Notes: generated by a model not told the origin, from the letters alone. A stretch of DNA of 64,000 bases from Azoarcus_F sp036734105 (GCA_036734105.1 DAIMZH010000001.1:1-64000), one strand, 5' to 3'; numbered from the stretch's first letter, positions 53,555 through 63,803 are shown. A program made the numbers and translations.

Positions 53555-54721
53555 TTATAAACCGCGACTCAGGTCAGCCTTTAGATCTTCGATCGCCTCA
53601 AGACCGACCGCTACCCGCAACAAGCCCTCTCCAATACCGGCAGCAGCGCGCGCTTCGGCGCTCAGTCGCCCGTGGGTCGTGGTGGCCGGATGCGTGATGG
53701 TGGACCTCGTGTCGCCCAGATTGGCGGTGATGGAAATCATGTGTGTGGCATCAATGACGCGCCACGCGGAATCACGACCACCGTAAAGCTCAAAAGAAAC
53801 AATTGCGCCACCCGAAGACCTTTGTTGCCGCATCGCGAGTGCGTGCTGCGGATGCGACTCCAGCCCCGGGTAATAAACCCGCTTGACGCCGGGCTGAGAC
53901 TCAAGCCACCTTGCCAGCTCAAGCGCACTTGCTGACTGGGCTTCAACCCGTAAACGCAGGGTTTCAAGGCCCTTGAGGATAATCCAGGCATTGAAGGGCG
54001 AAATGCAGGGACCAGCGGTGCGCAGAAACTTGAAAACTTCGTCCATGATCGCGTGGGACCCCACCACTGCACCGCCCAATACCCGTCCCTGGCCATCGAG
54101 ATACTTGGTCGCCGAATGCACAACCACGTCCGCCCCAAGCTTCAAGGGCTTTTGCAGAACAGGCGTGCAAAAACAGTTGTCCACCGCGAGAATCGCGCCA
54201 GCTTGATGTGCAATTTCGGACAACGCGGCGATATCGACAATTTCAGTCAACGGATTGGAGGGTGTTTCAACGAAAAACAACCTGGTTTCAGGCCGAACTG
54301 CCGTTACAAAGCCATCCAGATTGGTGGCCGACACAAAGGTGGTAGTGATGCCGAATCGGGAGAGAATGCCGGTGAACAATTGTTGCGAAGCGCCAAACAA
54401 ACCATTTGACGCCACCACATGCTCACCCGCCTTCATGGTCGCCATGACCAACGCCAGAATCGCCGACATGCCGGAGGCGGTCGCCACACACATCTCACCC
54501 TCTTCGAGCGCTGCCAGACGCCGCTGCATCATGGTGACGGTCGGGTTCGAGAAACGGGCATAGACATTACCCTCTTCCTCGCCTGAAAATCGGGCTGCCG
54601 CCTGAGCCGCACTTTCGAACACGAAGCTGGAAGTGAGAAACAAGGCCTCGCTGTGCTCGTTAAACTGACTGCGCTCCGTACCTGCACGTACCGCCAGTGT
54701 GTCGAATTCAAAATTTTGCAT
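53555..54721 (-). CDS. metZ: O-succinylhomoserine sulfhydrylase
   Basis: A 388-residue PLP enzyme of the Cys/Met metabolism family. It makes homocysteine from O-succinylhomoserine and sulfide. PLP lysine in HSATKYLDGQGR, FETPSNP-type FVETPSNPLTEIVD, and the final GLEAIEDLKADL are seen. Position after purF fits MetZ of pseudomonads and betaproteobacteria. Start at 54721; an alternative ATG lies 6 codons upstream. Confidence 0.93.
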   Translation of the reverse strand: MQNFEFDTLAVRAGTERSQFNEHSEALFLTSSFVFESAAQAAARFSGEEEGNVYARFSNPTVTMMQRRLAALEEGEMCVATASGMSAILALVMATMKAGEHVVASNGLFGASQQLFTGILSRFGITTTFVSATNLDGFVTAVRPETRLFFVETPSNPLTEIVDIAALSEIAHQAGAILAVDNCFCTPVLQKPLKLGADVVVHSATKYLDGQGRVLGGAVVGSHAIMDEVFKFLRTAGPCISPFNAWIILKGLETLRLRVEAQSASALELARWLESQPGVKRVYYPGLESHPQHALAMRQQRSSGGAIVSFELYGGRDSAWRVIDATHMISITANLGDTRSTITHPATTTHGRLSAEARAAAGIGEGLLRVAVGLEAIEDLKADLSRGL

Positions 54722-54798
54722 GCTTTTCGCTCGATTCATTCAGTGCTGACAAGGCTGGCGAACCGATCACCGCCGCCTCGACACGCCTAAGCCCGGCC

Positions 54799-56316
54799 TC
54801 AATCCCCAGACGTGAGGTTGAGATCAAGTTGCCCAGATTCATCATCTTCCTCATCGTTTGCGTTGTTCCGTATTGTCTCGACGTTGTTGAGGTAGCCTTC
54901 AGTGACGTCTCCGGTGACATAGTGTCCGTCAAAACAGGAGGTCTCGAACAGCCTGATGGAAGGGTTGATGCTTTTCACTGCCTCGTTCAGATCGGTGAGA
55001 TCCTGATAGAACAAACCGTCAGCGCCGATATTCTGACAAATCTCGTCGATGTTTCTGCCTGAAGCGATCAGCTCGGAACGCGTTGGCATGTCAATACCAT
55101 AAACGTTGGCGTAGCGCACCGGAGGCGCGGCGGAAGCCATGTAGACCTTTGCTGCACCTGCTTCGCGGGCCATGCTGACGATTTCACGGCTGGTGGTGCC
55201 ACGCACGATGGAGTCATCGACCAGTAGCACGCGTTTTCCGGAAAACTCGACCGGGATGGTGTTCAACTTCTGGCGAACCGATTTACGTCTGACGGCCTGC
55301 CCGGGCATGATGAAGGTGCGCCCGATGTAGCGATTCTTGACGAAACCTTCGCGATAAGGAAGACCAAGACTATGCGCCAGTTCCATGGCAGCCGGGCGGC
55401 TTGAGTCCGGGATAGGAATCACCACATCAATGTCTTTATGCACCCCGCGACGCTTGAGTTGGTCTGCCAGCGCAACGCCCATCTGCACCCTCGACTGATA
55501 GACTGAGATACCATCTATGACTGAATCGGGACGCGCGAGATAAACGAACTCGAACATGCACGGAGCGTACTTTGTTGCTTCAGCGCACTGCTTTTCCGAA
55601 AACTCGCCATTGGTCTGAATCAACACCGCCTCGCCCGGCGCCACGTCTCTCCAGAAGTCGTAACCAAGCACATCCAGCGCAACCGACTCCGAGGCGACCA
55701 ACCACTCATCGCCCTGCTCGCTGCGGTTACGGCCAATCGCCAGAGGTCTGATGCCATAGGGATCACGAAAAGCCACCAGACCAAAGCCGGCAATCATCAC
55801 AACTACTGCATAGGCACCTCGACAACGCCGATGAACACCGGCAACCGCCCGAAAAACCGTGTCCGCATCCAGTTTCAGGCCTTTGGCTTCAGCCTGCAGT
55901 TCATGCGCAAACACGTTCAACATCACCTCGGAATCGGAGGTTGTGTTGACATGGCGAAGATCCGTCAGGAAAACCTGTTTTTTCAACTCCTCGGAGTTGG
56001 TCAGGTTTCCGTTGTGCGCCAGCAAAAGACCATACGGGGAGTTGACATAGAAAGGCTGGGCCTCGGCGGGATTGCCCTTACACCCTGCTGTCGGGTATCT
56101 GACATGACCAATACCCATGTTCCCGACAAGATTACGCATATTGCGTGTTCGGAACACGTCCCGCACCAGACCAGGGCCTTTGTGCATGAAGAACCGCCCA
56201 CCTTCGACGGTTGCAATGCCTGCTGCATCCTGGCCTCGATGTTGAAGAACGAGAAGCCCGTCATACAAAAGTTGATTGACGGGAGAATGAGCAACCACCC
56301 CGATGATTCCACACAT
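54799..56316 (-). CDS. purF: Amidophosphoribosyltransferase
   Basis: A 505-residue enzyme, first step of purine synthesis. The glutaminase nucleophile Cys is residue 2 (MCGIIGVV), so Met must be removed. The PRPP-binding motif VLLVDDSIVRGTT is present, as are HRGQDAAGI and GIGHVRYPTAG. Belongs to the cvpA-purF-metZ series; the cvpA stop lies 13 bases before its start. Confidence 0.97.
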   Translation of the reverse strand: MCGIIGVVAHSPVNQLLYDGLLVLQHRGQDAAGIATVEGGRFFMHKGPGLVRDVFRTRNMRNLVGNMGIGHVRYPTAGCKGNPAEAQPFYVNSPYGLLLAHNGNLTNSEELKKQVFLTDLRHVNTTSDSEVMLNVFAHELQAEAKGLKLDADTVFRAVAGVHRRCRGAYAVVVMIAGFGLVAFRDPYGIRPLAIGRNRSEQGDEWLVASESVALDVLGYDFWRDVAPGEAVLIQTNGEFSEKQCAEATKYAPCMFEFVYLARPDSVIDGISVYQSRVQMGVALADQLKRRGVHKDIDVVIPIPDSSRPAAMELAHSLGLPYREGFVKNRYIGRTFIMPGQAVRRKSVRQKLNTIPVEFSGKRVLLVDDSIVRGTTSREIVSMAREAGAAKVYMASAAPPVRYANVYGIDMPTRSELIASGRNIDEICQNIGADGLFYQDLTDLNEAVKSINPSIRLFETSCFDGHYVTGDVTEGYLNNVETIRNNANDEEDDESGQLDLNLTSGD

Positions 56317-56329
56317 GGTGTTCCACCTA

Positions 56330-56818
56330 TCAGAAACGAATTTTTTCAGCAACCACTTCAGGCAACCAGGGTTTGGCTGCGACGACAGCGGTTTCCAGCG
56401 GAGCGGCAAAAAGCGCTTGCTGCCACCAGGGCTCGGCGGCCATGCCGGCCAGTCCTCCGATCAGAACAAGCACAAAGGCAATGGCTACACCTCTGGTCAC
56501 GCCAAACAAGGTGCCAAAAAAGCGATCTACCGCACCCAGCCCCACCGCTCTGAGTAACTCACGGATGAGAAAACGAAAGACCGCTGCCAGCAGCAACACA
56601 CCAACAAAGATAAGGGCAAACGAAGCGACATGGCGCCAGCCAGGGTCAGCAATAACCGAGCCCAACATGGACGAGAATGAGGATGCGTACATCCATGCAG
56701 CCAACAAGGCAACAAACCAGGCTGCCAGTGCGATAACCTCGCTCACCAGACCGCGCCACATACCGACCAGGGCCGAAATACCGACAATCGTCAGGAACAC
56801 ATAGTCAAATACTGTCAT
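56330..56818 (-). CDS. cvpA: Colicin V production protein family (CvpA)
   Basis: A 162-residue inner-membrane protein with four membrane segments. VFDYVFLTIVGISALVGMWRG and GAVDRFFGTLFGVTRGV are typical of CvpA. The exact function is unresolved; it is tied to envelope homeostasis in other bacteria. Conserved neighbour of purF. Confidence 0.92.
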   Translation of the reverse strand: MTVFDYVFLTIVGISALVGMWRGLVSEVIALAAWFVALLAAWMYASSFSSMLGSVIADPGWRHVASFALIFVGVLLLAAVFRFLIRELLRAVGLGAVDRFFGTLFGVTRGVAIAFVLVLIGGLAGMAAEPWWQQALFAAPLETAVVAAKPWLPEVVAEKIRF

Positions 56819-56874
56819 CGAGTGCAGAGAAGAACTGGGGCTAGATGGGACGATACAAACAGGAAATAGGGAAC

Positions 56875-57549
56875 TCAGCGTGCAATCACGACACCAGCAC
56901 GACCAAGCGCGCTCAGTCTGGCCTCACCCCGCTCGGCATCCGCCCGGGTCGAGAAGGGCCCGACCCGCACCCTGTTGATGCCTCCAGAAGTTTCGACTAC
57001 GACCGGAAAGCCTTTCTGGGCAAGTTCGCGCCGAAGAGCATCGGCCTTTTCATGCTCCGAAAACGCTCCCACTTGTACCATGAATCCGGGGCCTATCGAT
57101 GATCGCAGCCCTGCTTTGCCGTCAAGAATCGCCTTGACACGCGCAGCTTCGCTGTCAAGGTCCTGACTCGGCGTGGCCGGGCGTGGATCAACCGGAGCCG
57201 AAAGCGGGGGGGAAATGACTGGCGCAGTGTCAGGAACAGTATGCTCCGGCATTTGCGGTGCCTGGGTCGAAACCGCTGGGGCGCTCAGTTCCACCACATC
57301 TTCGACATCTGCCTCAAGCGGATATTCATCAACCGACTTCGGAACCTCCGAGCGACCCATGATGGGACGACTGCGAAAACCGCCATCTTCGGAGTCGGGA
57401 ATCGACACCTGAATATCGTGCACAAGCGCTACCGGCTCGTCATCCATGACCGCAGGCAATATCAAAGCAGCCAGCAAAGCGAGCGCAATGGCACCGACGA
57501 GTCTTCGCCTGGCGCGTTTTTTCGGGTCAGTGTTGTGAGTATCTGCCAC
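56875..57549 (-). CDS. dedD: SPOR-domain cell division protein (DedD-like)
   Basis: A 224-residue protein: short cytoplasmic N-terminus, one membrane helix (LVGAIALALLAALILPAVM), a Pro-rich periplasmic linker, and a C-terminal SPOR domain (FMVQVGAFSEHEKADALRRE, then GINRVRVGPFSTRADAER) that binds denuded septal murein. Starts with GTG at 57549, 6 bases behind folC. Confidence 0.9.
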   Translation of the reverse strand: MADTHNTDPKKRARRRLVGAIALALLAALILPAVMDDEPVALVHDIQVSIPDSEDGGFRSRPIMGRSEVPKSVDEYPLEADVEDVVELSAPAVSTQAPQMPEHTVPDTAPVISPPLSAPVDPRPATPSQDLDSEAARVKAILDGKAGLRSSIGPGFMVQVGAFSEHEKADALRRELAQKGFPVVVETSGGINRVRVGPFSTRADAERGEARLSALGRAGVVIAR

Positions 57550-57555
57550 GCTTGA

Positions 57556-58842
57556 TTACCTGCTGCCTCGCCCGAGATGACCGAGCACGTCGGCAACAGT
57601 CAGAAAAGAACCAAAGACTACGATTCTATCACTTTGGTTGGCTCTTTCGCGTGCCGCATCGAAGGCCTGGACCGGGTTGTCGAAACGGTCCTCAACATGC
57701 ACACCGGCCGCCTCCATACGTGTGGCCAGAGCCTCGGATGACAGCGCTCTCGGACCTTCCAGTCCAGCGACAAACCAGTGGTCCACTCGCCCCTTGAGCA
57801 AACCGACCACCTCTTCCACCTCCTTGTCCGAGAGCATGCCGATGACCGCCCAGGTTTCGGGAAAGAAACCCATATTCGACAGGTTCTCTGACAACACACC
57901 GGCAGCCTGCGGATTGTGGGCCACATCCAGCACAACCGCTGGCTGACCTGGAAGAACCTGGAAACGTCCGGGCAACTCGACCAACATCAAACCCTGCCGA
58001 ACAGCCTGCATGGGTACCGGCACACGCGCTCTCAGCAACTCGAAGGCGGTGAGCACTGCCGAAGCGTTGAGCAACTGGTTAACACCCCTGAGCGAGGGAT
58101 AAGCCAAACCGCCGCGCCTCAAAAGCTGACCACCTCGATGCGGCGACTCGTATCGCCAATAACCCCACTGCTGCCGGTCACCACCAAAGCCGAAATCCCG
58201 ACCACTGACCCAAAGTTCAGTGCCAGTCGCCTCGGCATGCGCCAGCAGACTGTCAGTTGGAAGCGGATCACCGCAAACAGCGGGACATCCGCTACGAAAG
58301 ATTCCCGCCTTTTCGAAACCGATCTTTTCCCGGGTGTCACCCAGATAATTCATGTGATCCAGAGCAACGCTGGTGATGATTGCGCAATCGGAATCGAAGA
58401 CATTGACCGCATCAAGCCGTCCGCCAAGCCCGACCTCGAGAATGATCAGGTCGGGATTGACATCGCAGAATACTTTCCAAGCAGCAAGCGTGCCATGCTC
58501 GAAATAAGTCAGGGGTGTATCCCCGCGCGCAGTCTCCACCGCCTCCAGTGCCGCCACCATGGACTGCTCATCGACTTCGCGGCCGTTGATGCGGACACGC
58601 TCGGTGTAGCGCAGCAAATGCGGCGATGTGTATAGCCCGACACGATACCCGGCGGCCAGCGCGATCGCCTCCAGCATGGCGCAAACGGAACCCTTGCCAT
58701 TGGTGCCCCCTACGGTTATCACCGTCGCAGACGTTTGAGCGCCCAAGCCGTCCAGGACGGTCGCGGTTCGCTCCAGGCCTAGCTGGATCGTTTCAGGATG
58801 GCGAGACTCCAGACGCTTAAGCCAGTCGGCGAGTGTAGGCAC
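57556..58842 (-). CDS. folC: Dihydrofolate/folylpolyglutamate synthase
   Basis: A 428-residue Mur-ligase-type enzyme. The P-loop is TVGGTNGKGSVC, SPHL follows in YTSPHLLRYTERVRING, and LEVGLGGRLDAVN plus DHMNYLGDT complete the family motifs. It makes dihydrofolate and polyglutamates. Starts with GTG at 58842. Lies between accD and dedD in a common proteobacterial order. Confidence 0.96.
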   Translation of the reverse strand: MPTLADWLKRLESRHPETIQLGLERTATVLDGLGAQTSATVITVGGTNGKGSVCAMLEAIALAAGYRVGLYTSPHLLRYTERVRINGREVDEQSMVAALEAVETARGDTPLTYFEHGTLAAWKVFCDVNPDLIILEVGLGGRLDAVNVFDSDCAIITSVALDHMNYLGDTREKIGFEKAGIFRSGCPAVCGDPLPTDSLLAHAEATGTELWVSGRDFGFGGDRQQWGYWRYESPHRGGQLLRRGGLAYPSLRGVNQLLNASAVLTAFELLRARVPVPMQAVRQGLMLVELPGRFQVLPGQPAVVLDVAHNPQAAGVLSENLSNMGFFPETWAVIGMLSDKEVEEVVGLLKGRVDHWFVAGLEGPRALSSEALATRMEAAGVHVEDRFDNPVQAFDAARERANQSDRIVVFGSFLTVADVLGHLGRGSR

Positions 58843-58851
58843 TGAAAAACC

Positions 58852-59721
58852 TCAGATTTGCGCGGCGTGCCGCTGCATCAGGACCGAGAGTACGATGCCG
58901 ATCCTTTCCCGCATCTCCCGGCGATCCACTATCATGTCGATTGCACCCTTTTCCAGCAGGAATTCCGATCGCTGGAACCCCTCCGGGAGCTTCTCGCGAA
59001 CCGTCTGTTCAATCACTCGCGGCCCCGCAAAGCCGATAAGTGCGCCCGGTTCGGCCATCACCACATCGCCAAGAAACACAAAACTGGCCGAAACGCCGCC
59101 CATCGTGGGATCGGTGAGCACAGTGATAAAGGGTAATTTGCGCTGAGACAGTCGCGTGATACCCGCCGTGGTCTTGGCCATTTGCATCAGTGACAACAAA
59201 CCCTCCTGCATGCGCGCGCCGCCGGAAGCGGTGATGCAAATGAACGGGGTGCGCTGTTCAAGTGCTACCTGCACACCACGTATGAAACGTTCCCCTACCA
59301 CCGAACCCATCGAGCCGCCCAGAAACTCGAACTCGAAACAGGCCACTACTACAGGATGGCCAAGCAATGTTCCTTGCATCACCACTAGCGCATCGTTTTC
59401 GCCAGTGTCACTCTGTGCCGCAGACAAGCGGTCGGTGTACTTGCGCGAGTCCTTGAACTTGAGCGAATCGACCGGCTGAACTGACGTACCAATCTCGGTG
59501 CGGCCGTCTGCATCAAGCAGCAACTCGATGCGCGCACGGGCCCTGAGCCGCATGTGGTGGCCGCACTTGGGGCAGACCGCCTGATTGTTTTCCAGATCGG
59601 TTCGATAGAGTACCGCCTCGCAAGAAGGGCACTTATGCCACAAGCCCTCGGGTATGGACTTTCGAACCGCTGATTCATCCTTGTTGATGCGCGGTGGAAG
59701 GAGTTTTTTCAGCCAACTCAT
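58852..59721 (-). CDS. accD: Acetyl-CoA carboxylase carboxyltransferase, beta subunit
   Basis: A 289-residue subunit of the first fatty-acid synthesis enzyme. N-terminal four-Cys zinc finger (CPSC and CPKC), then the crotonase-like core with GGARMQEGLLSLMQMAKT and FIT(V)LTDPTMGGVSASF. The start overlaps the trpA stop by 4 bases (ATGA), so it is coupled to trpA. Confidence 0.97.
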   Translation of the reverse strand: MSWLKKLLPPRINKDESAVRKSIPEGLWHKCPSCEAVLYRTDLENNQAVCPKCGHHMRLRARARIELLLDADGRTEIGTSVQPVDSLKFKDSRKYTDRLSAAQSDTGENDALVVMQGTLLGHPVVVACFEFEFLGGSMGSVVGERFIRGVQVALEQRTPFICITASGGARMQEGLLSLMQMAKTTAGITRLSQRKLPFITVLTDPTMGGVSASFVFLGDVVMAEPGALIGFAGPRVIEQTVREKLPEGFQRSEFLLEKGAIDMIVDRREMRERIGIVLSVLMQRHAAQI

Positions 59722-60530
59722 GAACCGACCTCTATGGCATCGATTGCGATTCGGATGCCTCTGATAAAAGATTCCACACGCTTAAGCATCTCGGCGGGTG
59801 GGCTGTTTTCGATTTCCTCAATGATCCGACTGCCAATCACCACGGCGTCAGCCACGCTGGCGATACGCGCTGCAGTGGCTGCGTCGCGAATGCCAAAGCC
59901 GACGCCAACCGGCATGCCGACACGCTCGCGAATAAGTGGGATACGAGCGCAAACATCGTCAAGGTCCAGGGTGGCCGATCCGGTCACGCCCTTCAGTGAT
60001 ACGTAATAGATGTACCCGCTACCGGCTTGAGCCACATCATCAAAACGTTCGCTGGATGAAGTTGGCGCCAACAGGAAAATCGGGTCAAGTCCAGAGGAAC
60101 GAGCGGTTGCGGCAAAGTCGCGGCACTCCTCGGGAGGATAGTCGACGATCAGAACACCATCTACGCCTGCAGAAACCGCCTCCGCAACAAAGACCTCCCT
60201 GCCCATGGCTTCTACTGGGTTGGCATAACCCATCAGCACCACAGGGGTTTGATCGTCGTGCTGCCTGAACTCTCGAACAATCTGCAACACTTTGCGCAGA
60301 TTCATTCCGCCGGCAAGCGCTCTTTCGGAGGCTCGCTGTATGGTCGGACCGTCAGCCATGGGGTCGGAAAAAGGCACTCCCAATTCAATGATGTCTGCCC
60401 CACCGCGAACCAGCGCCTGCATGATGGGTACGGTAAGCTCGGACGAAGGATCACCCGCAGTCACAAAGGGAATGAGCGATCGTCGCCCTTCAGCATGCCG
60501 ACGACCGAAGGTGGTGGATATTCTAGACAT
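59718..60530 (-). CDS. trpA: Tryptophan synthase alpha chain
   Basis: A 270-residue TIM-barrel subunit that cleaves indole-3-glycerol phosphate. Catalytic Glu in IELGVPFSDPMADGP and Asp in DGVLIVDYPPEE; GVTGSATLD and GFGIRDAATA bind the phosphate. ATG at 60530; TTG at 60539 would add three residues. Confidence 0.97.
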   Translation of the reverse strand: MSRISTTFGRRHAEGRRSLIPFVTAGDPSSELTVPIMQALVRGGADIIELGVPFSDPMADGPTIQRASERALAGGMNLRKVLQIVREFRQHDDQTPVVLMGYANPVEAMGREVFVAEAVSAGVDGVLIVDYPPEECRDFAATARSSGLDPIFLLAPTSSSERFDDVAQAGSGYIYYVSLKGVTGSATLDLDDVCARIPLIRERVGMPVGVGFGIRDAATAARIASVADAVVIGSRIIEEIENSPPAEMLKRVESFIRGIRIAIDAIEVGS

Positions 60531-60561
60531 GAGGTTCAACCTGGAATGTTGTGCTGATCGT

Positions 60562-61773
60562 TCAAAACGCTATGCCGGAGCGTTCACCGACGGTGTGCAT
60601 GTCCTTGTCGCCACGGCCTGAGAGATTGACCAACAGCACTTTGTCCTTGCTCAGCGTCGGGGCTAGTCTGGCCGCATAAGCCAAGGCATGCGAGGTTTCG
60701 AGTGCCGGAATAATCCCCTCAAGACGACACAAGTCGTGAAAAGCCTGAAGCGCATCAGTATCGGTCACGCCAACATACTCGGCCCGCCCGCAGTCTTTCA
60801 ACCAGGCGTGCTCCGGACCCACTCCCGGGTAGTCAAGGCCGGCCGAGATCGAATGCGTCTCGATGATCTGTCCGTCGTCATCCTGCAGCAGATAAGTGCG
60901 GTTGCCATGCAGCACCCCGGGCCTCCCCGCCGACAGGCTGGCCGCATGACGCCCTGTCTCTATCCCCTCGCCGGCTGCCTCTACTCCAACCAACCTGACC
61001 TCTGAATGGGGAACATAGGGGTGGAAAATGCCCATGGCGTTTGAGCCACCACCGACACAGGCGATCACGTAGTCTGGCTGCCTTCCGATGATTTCGGGCA
61101 TCTGTTCGAGACACTCATCACCAATCACCGCCTGAAAATCACGCACCATCATCGGATAAGGATGAGGACCGGCCACCGTGCCAATGATGTAGAAAGTGTC
61201 GTGCACGTTGGTCACCCAGTCGCGCATGGCTTCGTTGAGCGCATCCTTGAGCGTACGCGAACCGGACTCAACCGGCACCACGGTGGCACCCAGAAGCTTC
61301 ATGCGGTAGACGTTGGCCGCCTGGCGACGGACATCCTCCGCGCCCATGTAAACCACGCACTTCATGCCATATCGGGCTGCCACGGTAGCGGATGCAACAC
61401 CGTGCTGACCAGCACCGGTTTCTGCAATCACCCGCGGCTTGCCCATACGGCGAGCCAGCAAGGCCTGACCAATGCAGTTGTTTATCTTGTGCGCGCCGGT
61501 GTGGTTGAGATCTTCGCGCTTGAGATAAATCTGCGCGCCACCGAGCAAGTCGGACCATCGTTTGGCATGGTAAATGGGGCTGGGACGACCTACATAATGC
61601 TTGAGCTCGTAATGAAACTCGGCCATGAAGGCGGGATCACTGCGACAGGCCTCATAGGCCTCGCGCAATTCAGCGATCGCTGGCATCAGCGTCTCGGCAA
61701 CAAACACGCCACCATAAGGCCCAAAGTGACCTTGCGCATCGGGCATGGACTGCGGTGTATCAGACATCTGCAT
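60562..61773 (-). CDS. trpB: Tryptophan synthase beta chain
   Basis: A 403-residue PLP enzyme joining indole and serine. PLP lysine in NHTGAHKINN, Glu in AETGAGQHGVA, GGGSNAMG phosphate loop. AAGGAG sits 7 bases before the ATG at 61773, favouring this start over the ATG two codons later. The 5' end overlaps the end of trpF by 14 bases. Confidence 0.98.
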   Translation of the reverse strand: MQMSDTPQSMPDAQGHFGPYGGVFVAETLMPAIAELREAYEACRSDPAFMAEFHYELKHYVGRPSPIYHAKRWSDLLGGAQIYLKREDLNHTGAHKINNCIGQALLARRMGKPRVIAETGAGQHGVASATVAARYGMKCVVYMGAEDVRRQAANVYRMKLLGATVVPVESGSRTLKDALNEAMRDWVTNVHDTFYIIGTVAGPHPYPMMVRDFQAVIGDECLEQMPEIIGRQPDYVIACVGGGSNAMGIFHPYVPHSEVRLVGVEAAGEGIETGRHAASLSAGRPGVLHGNRTYLLQDDDGQIIETHSISAGLDYPGVGPEHAWLKDCGRAEYVGVTDTDALQAFHDLCRLEGIIPALETSHALAYAARLAPTLSKDKVLLVNLSGRGDKDMHTVGERSGIAF

Positions 61774-62383
61774 CTCGAACTCCTTTAACGAACGCAGCGA
61801 TCTTCGCTGCGTCCTTGATCCCTTTCGCGGACTCGACACCGCTCGAAACATCCACCGCCCACGGTCGAACACGCCTGACCGCTTCACCCACATTGTCCGG
61901 CGTCAGTCCACCAGACAATATGATTGAGGAAGACAAGCCCGGCGGGATCAGGTTCCAATCGAAGGTCTGACCACTACCCCCAAACTCGTGAACATAGGCA
62001 TCCAGCAGCAGTGCGCTGGCCCCGCTATGCGACGCGCCGAATTCTACCAGATCAAGCCCGGGCCGCATCCGGGCAGCCTTGATCCAGGGAAGCCCATGCC
62101 GCTCACACTCCTCGTTGGTTTCGTCTCCATGAAACTGGAGCAGACCCAGTGGTAACTCGTCGCGAACCCGACTCACCTCCTCGGCAGAGGCGCCAACGAA
62201 TAATCCGACCAGCGTCACGAAAGGCGGCACCAAGCGAGCCAGCTCGGCCGCCCTGGCCGGACTGACATAGCGCGGACTCGGCGCAAAGAACACGAAACCC
62301 AATGCATCGGCTCCGGCTTCGACAGCGGCGAGAACATCGCATTCTCGGGTGAGGCCACAAATCTTGATTCTAGTACGGGACAT
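61760..62383 (-). CDS. trpF: Phosphoribosylanthranilate isomerase
   Basis: A 207-residue TIM barrel, third step of tryptophan synthesis. Catalytic Cys in IKICGLTRECDV and Asp in LLDAYVHEFGGSGQTFDW; SGGLTPDNVGEAV binds phosphate. It lies between truA and trpB, in the order typical of beta- and gammaproteobacteria. Confidence 0.97.
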   Translation of the reverse strand: MSRTRIKICGLTRECDVLAAVEAGADALGFVFFAPSPRYVSPARAAELARLVPPFVTLVGLFVGASAEEVSRVRDELPLGLLQFHGDETNEECERHGLPWIKAARMRPGLDLVEFGASHSGASALLLDAYVHEFGGSGQTFDWNLIPPGLSSSIILSGGLTPDNVGEAVRRVRPWAVDVSSGVESAKGIKDAAKIAAFVKGVRDADV

Positions 62384-62412
62384 GACAATGAGAAAATCGA
62401 GGTTGACGCTGA

Positions 62413-63216
62413 TCAGATAACCGGGGGAATGCAAGGCAGCGCGATGATACGCCCATTGCCCGGCAGCGGATAGTGATCGGGGTAGTCAATGCCGGACAGA
62501 TATAGTCCGGACGGTGGAAAAGTCGGCGCAGCCATCTGCCTGTCGCGTTGGGAAAGCAGGGTCTCGATCCATTCCGGCTGCATGGCCCCCTTGCCCACAT
62601 AGACAAGCGCTCCAACCAGGTTGCGCACCATGTGGTGAAGAAAGGCGTTTGCATGAAAATCAAACACAATAACGCGCCCTTCCCGCCGCACATCTGCTTG
62701 ATAAAGATATTTTTGCGGTGACTTAGCCTGGCAACGGGAAGCGCGAAAGGCACTGAAGTCATGATGACCAAGCAAACGGCGAGCCCCGTCGGTCATCAGT
62801 TCAACATCCAGCGGCAGATGAAACCAGCCAACCCGCCGTGCCCAAATGGCCGGGCGCACGCCGCTGTCCACCAACAGGTATCGATAGTGTCGGCCAACTG
62901 CCGAGTAGCGGGCATGAAAGCTGTCGTCAAGCTCTCTCGCCCACAGCACGCAGACCCCCTCTGGCAACAAGCTATTCACACCACGCACCCAACTCGACAA
63001 GGCGCGCACGGTGTCAGTATCGAAATGAACAACCTGAATGGTGGCGTGCACGCCTGCATCGGTGCGACCTGCGCAGTGGAGCCTGATTTTGTGGCCGGTT
63101 ATGCTGGCTATGGCAGATTCAAGCACATCCTGAACGGTCTGGCCGTGAGTCTGACTTTGCCAGCCCTGAAATCCGTCACCAGCATACTCCACACCCAGAA
63201 CCACTCTCACAACCAC
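62413..63216 (-). CDS. truA: tRNA pseudouridine(38-40) synthase
   Basis: A 267-residue pseudouridine synthase with the catalytic Asp in CAGRTDAGVHA. FQGWQSQ and AFLHHMVRNLVGALVYVG are family hallmarks. Start GTG at 63216, overlapping the end of the upstream membrane-protein gene; a second GTG two codons later is possible. Confidence 0.96.
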   Translation of the reverse strand: MVVRVVLGVEYAGDGFQGWQSQTHGQTVQDVLESAIASITGHKIRLHCAGRTDAGVHATIQVVHFDTDTVRALSSWVRGVNSLLPEGVCVLWARELDDSFHARYSAVGRHYRYLLVDSGVRPAIWARRVGWFHLPLDVELMTDGARRLLGHHDFSAFRASRCQAKSPQKYLYQADVRREGRVIVFDFHANAFLHHMVRNLVGALVYVGKGAMQPEWIETLLSQRDRQMAAPTFPPSGLYLSGIDYPDHYPLPGNGRIIALPCIPPVI

Positions 63217-63803
63217 ACTCCAAGCAAGACAAATATAGCAACTGAGGTCACCAGGATGACCGCATCCAGAACGCGCAAGGGCTCTATCGGAATATCAACC
63301 GGCGCCTGCGGGTCATTGCCGGGATCACGCAGCCAATCGCGCCAGTTGACTGGTCTGTCGCTCTCTACGTACTGGAGCACCAGAAGCGTTCGCACCGCGA
63401 TTCGGGCTGAAGGCAGGCCCACACTCTCAAAGACCCTGAGCAGGGCATAAATGCCACCTACCAGACGAGCGGGAGGCAGAGTCTGCATGAGCAAGGCAAC
63501 GCACAAGACTACTGCCAACACACGACCTGAATGTTCAAACGCGAGCAACAAGCCCTCACGACTCGGGCTGATGGTTGGCCAATCCATGAAAACGGCCGTG
63601 CCAGGCGTAAACCACGCAAACATCACGAAGATCGCGAACAACAGAATCCGGATCCGCAATACGAGTCGTCGGGTGCGGGCGTGAGCAAGCATCAGCCCGG
63701 CAAGCCCAAGACAGGCCAGCAGAACCATGAGACTGACAAGCGGTACAAATTGCAGCAAGGCGACAGAAAAGACCCACACAAAGATCAACAAACCGCTATG
63801 CAT
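63207..63803 (-). CDS. CbiQ/EcfT-like membrane protein
   Basis: A 198-residue inner-membrane protein with 4-5 helices. The segment LPPARLVGGIYALLRVFESV and then IAVRTLLVLQYVE resembles the coupling region of ECF-transporter T components (CbiQ family). No ATPase or S component is adjacent, so it may have been retained for another role. It overlaps truA by 10 bases. Confidence 0.7.
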   Translation of the reverse strand: MHSGLLIFVWVFSVALLQFVPLVSLMVLLACLGLAGLMLAHARTRRLVLRIRILLFAIFVMFAWFTPGTAVFMDWPTISPSREGLLLAFEHSGRVLAVVLCVALLMQTLPPARLVGGIYALLRVFESVGLPSARIAVRTLLVLQYVESDRPVNWRDWLRDPGNDPQAPVDIPIEPLRVLDAVILVTSVAIFVLLGVWL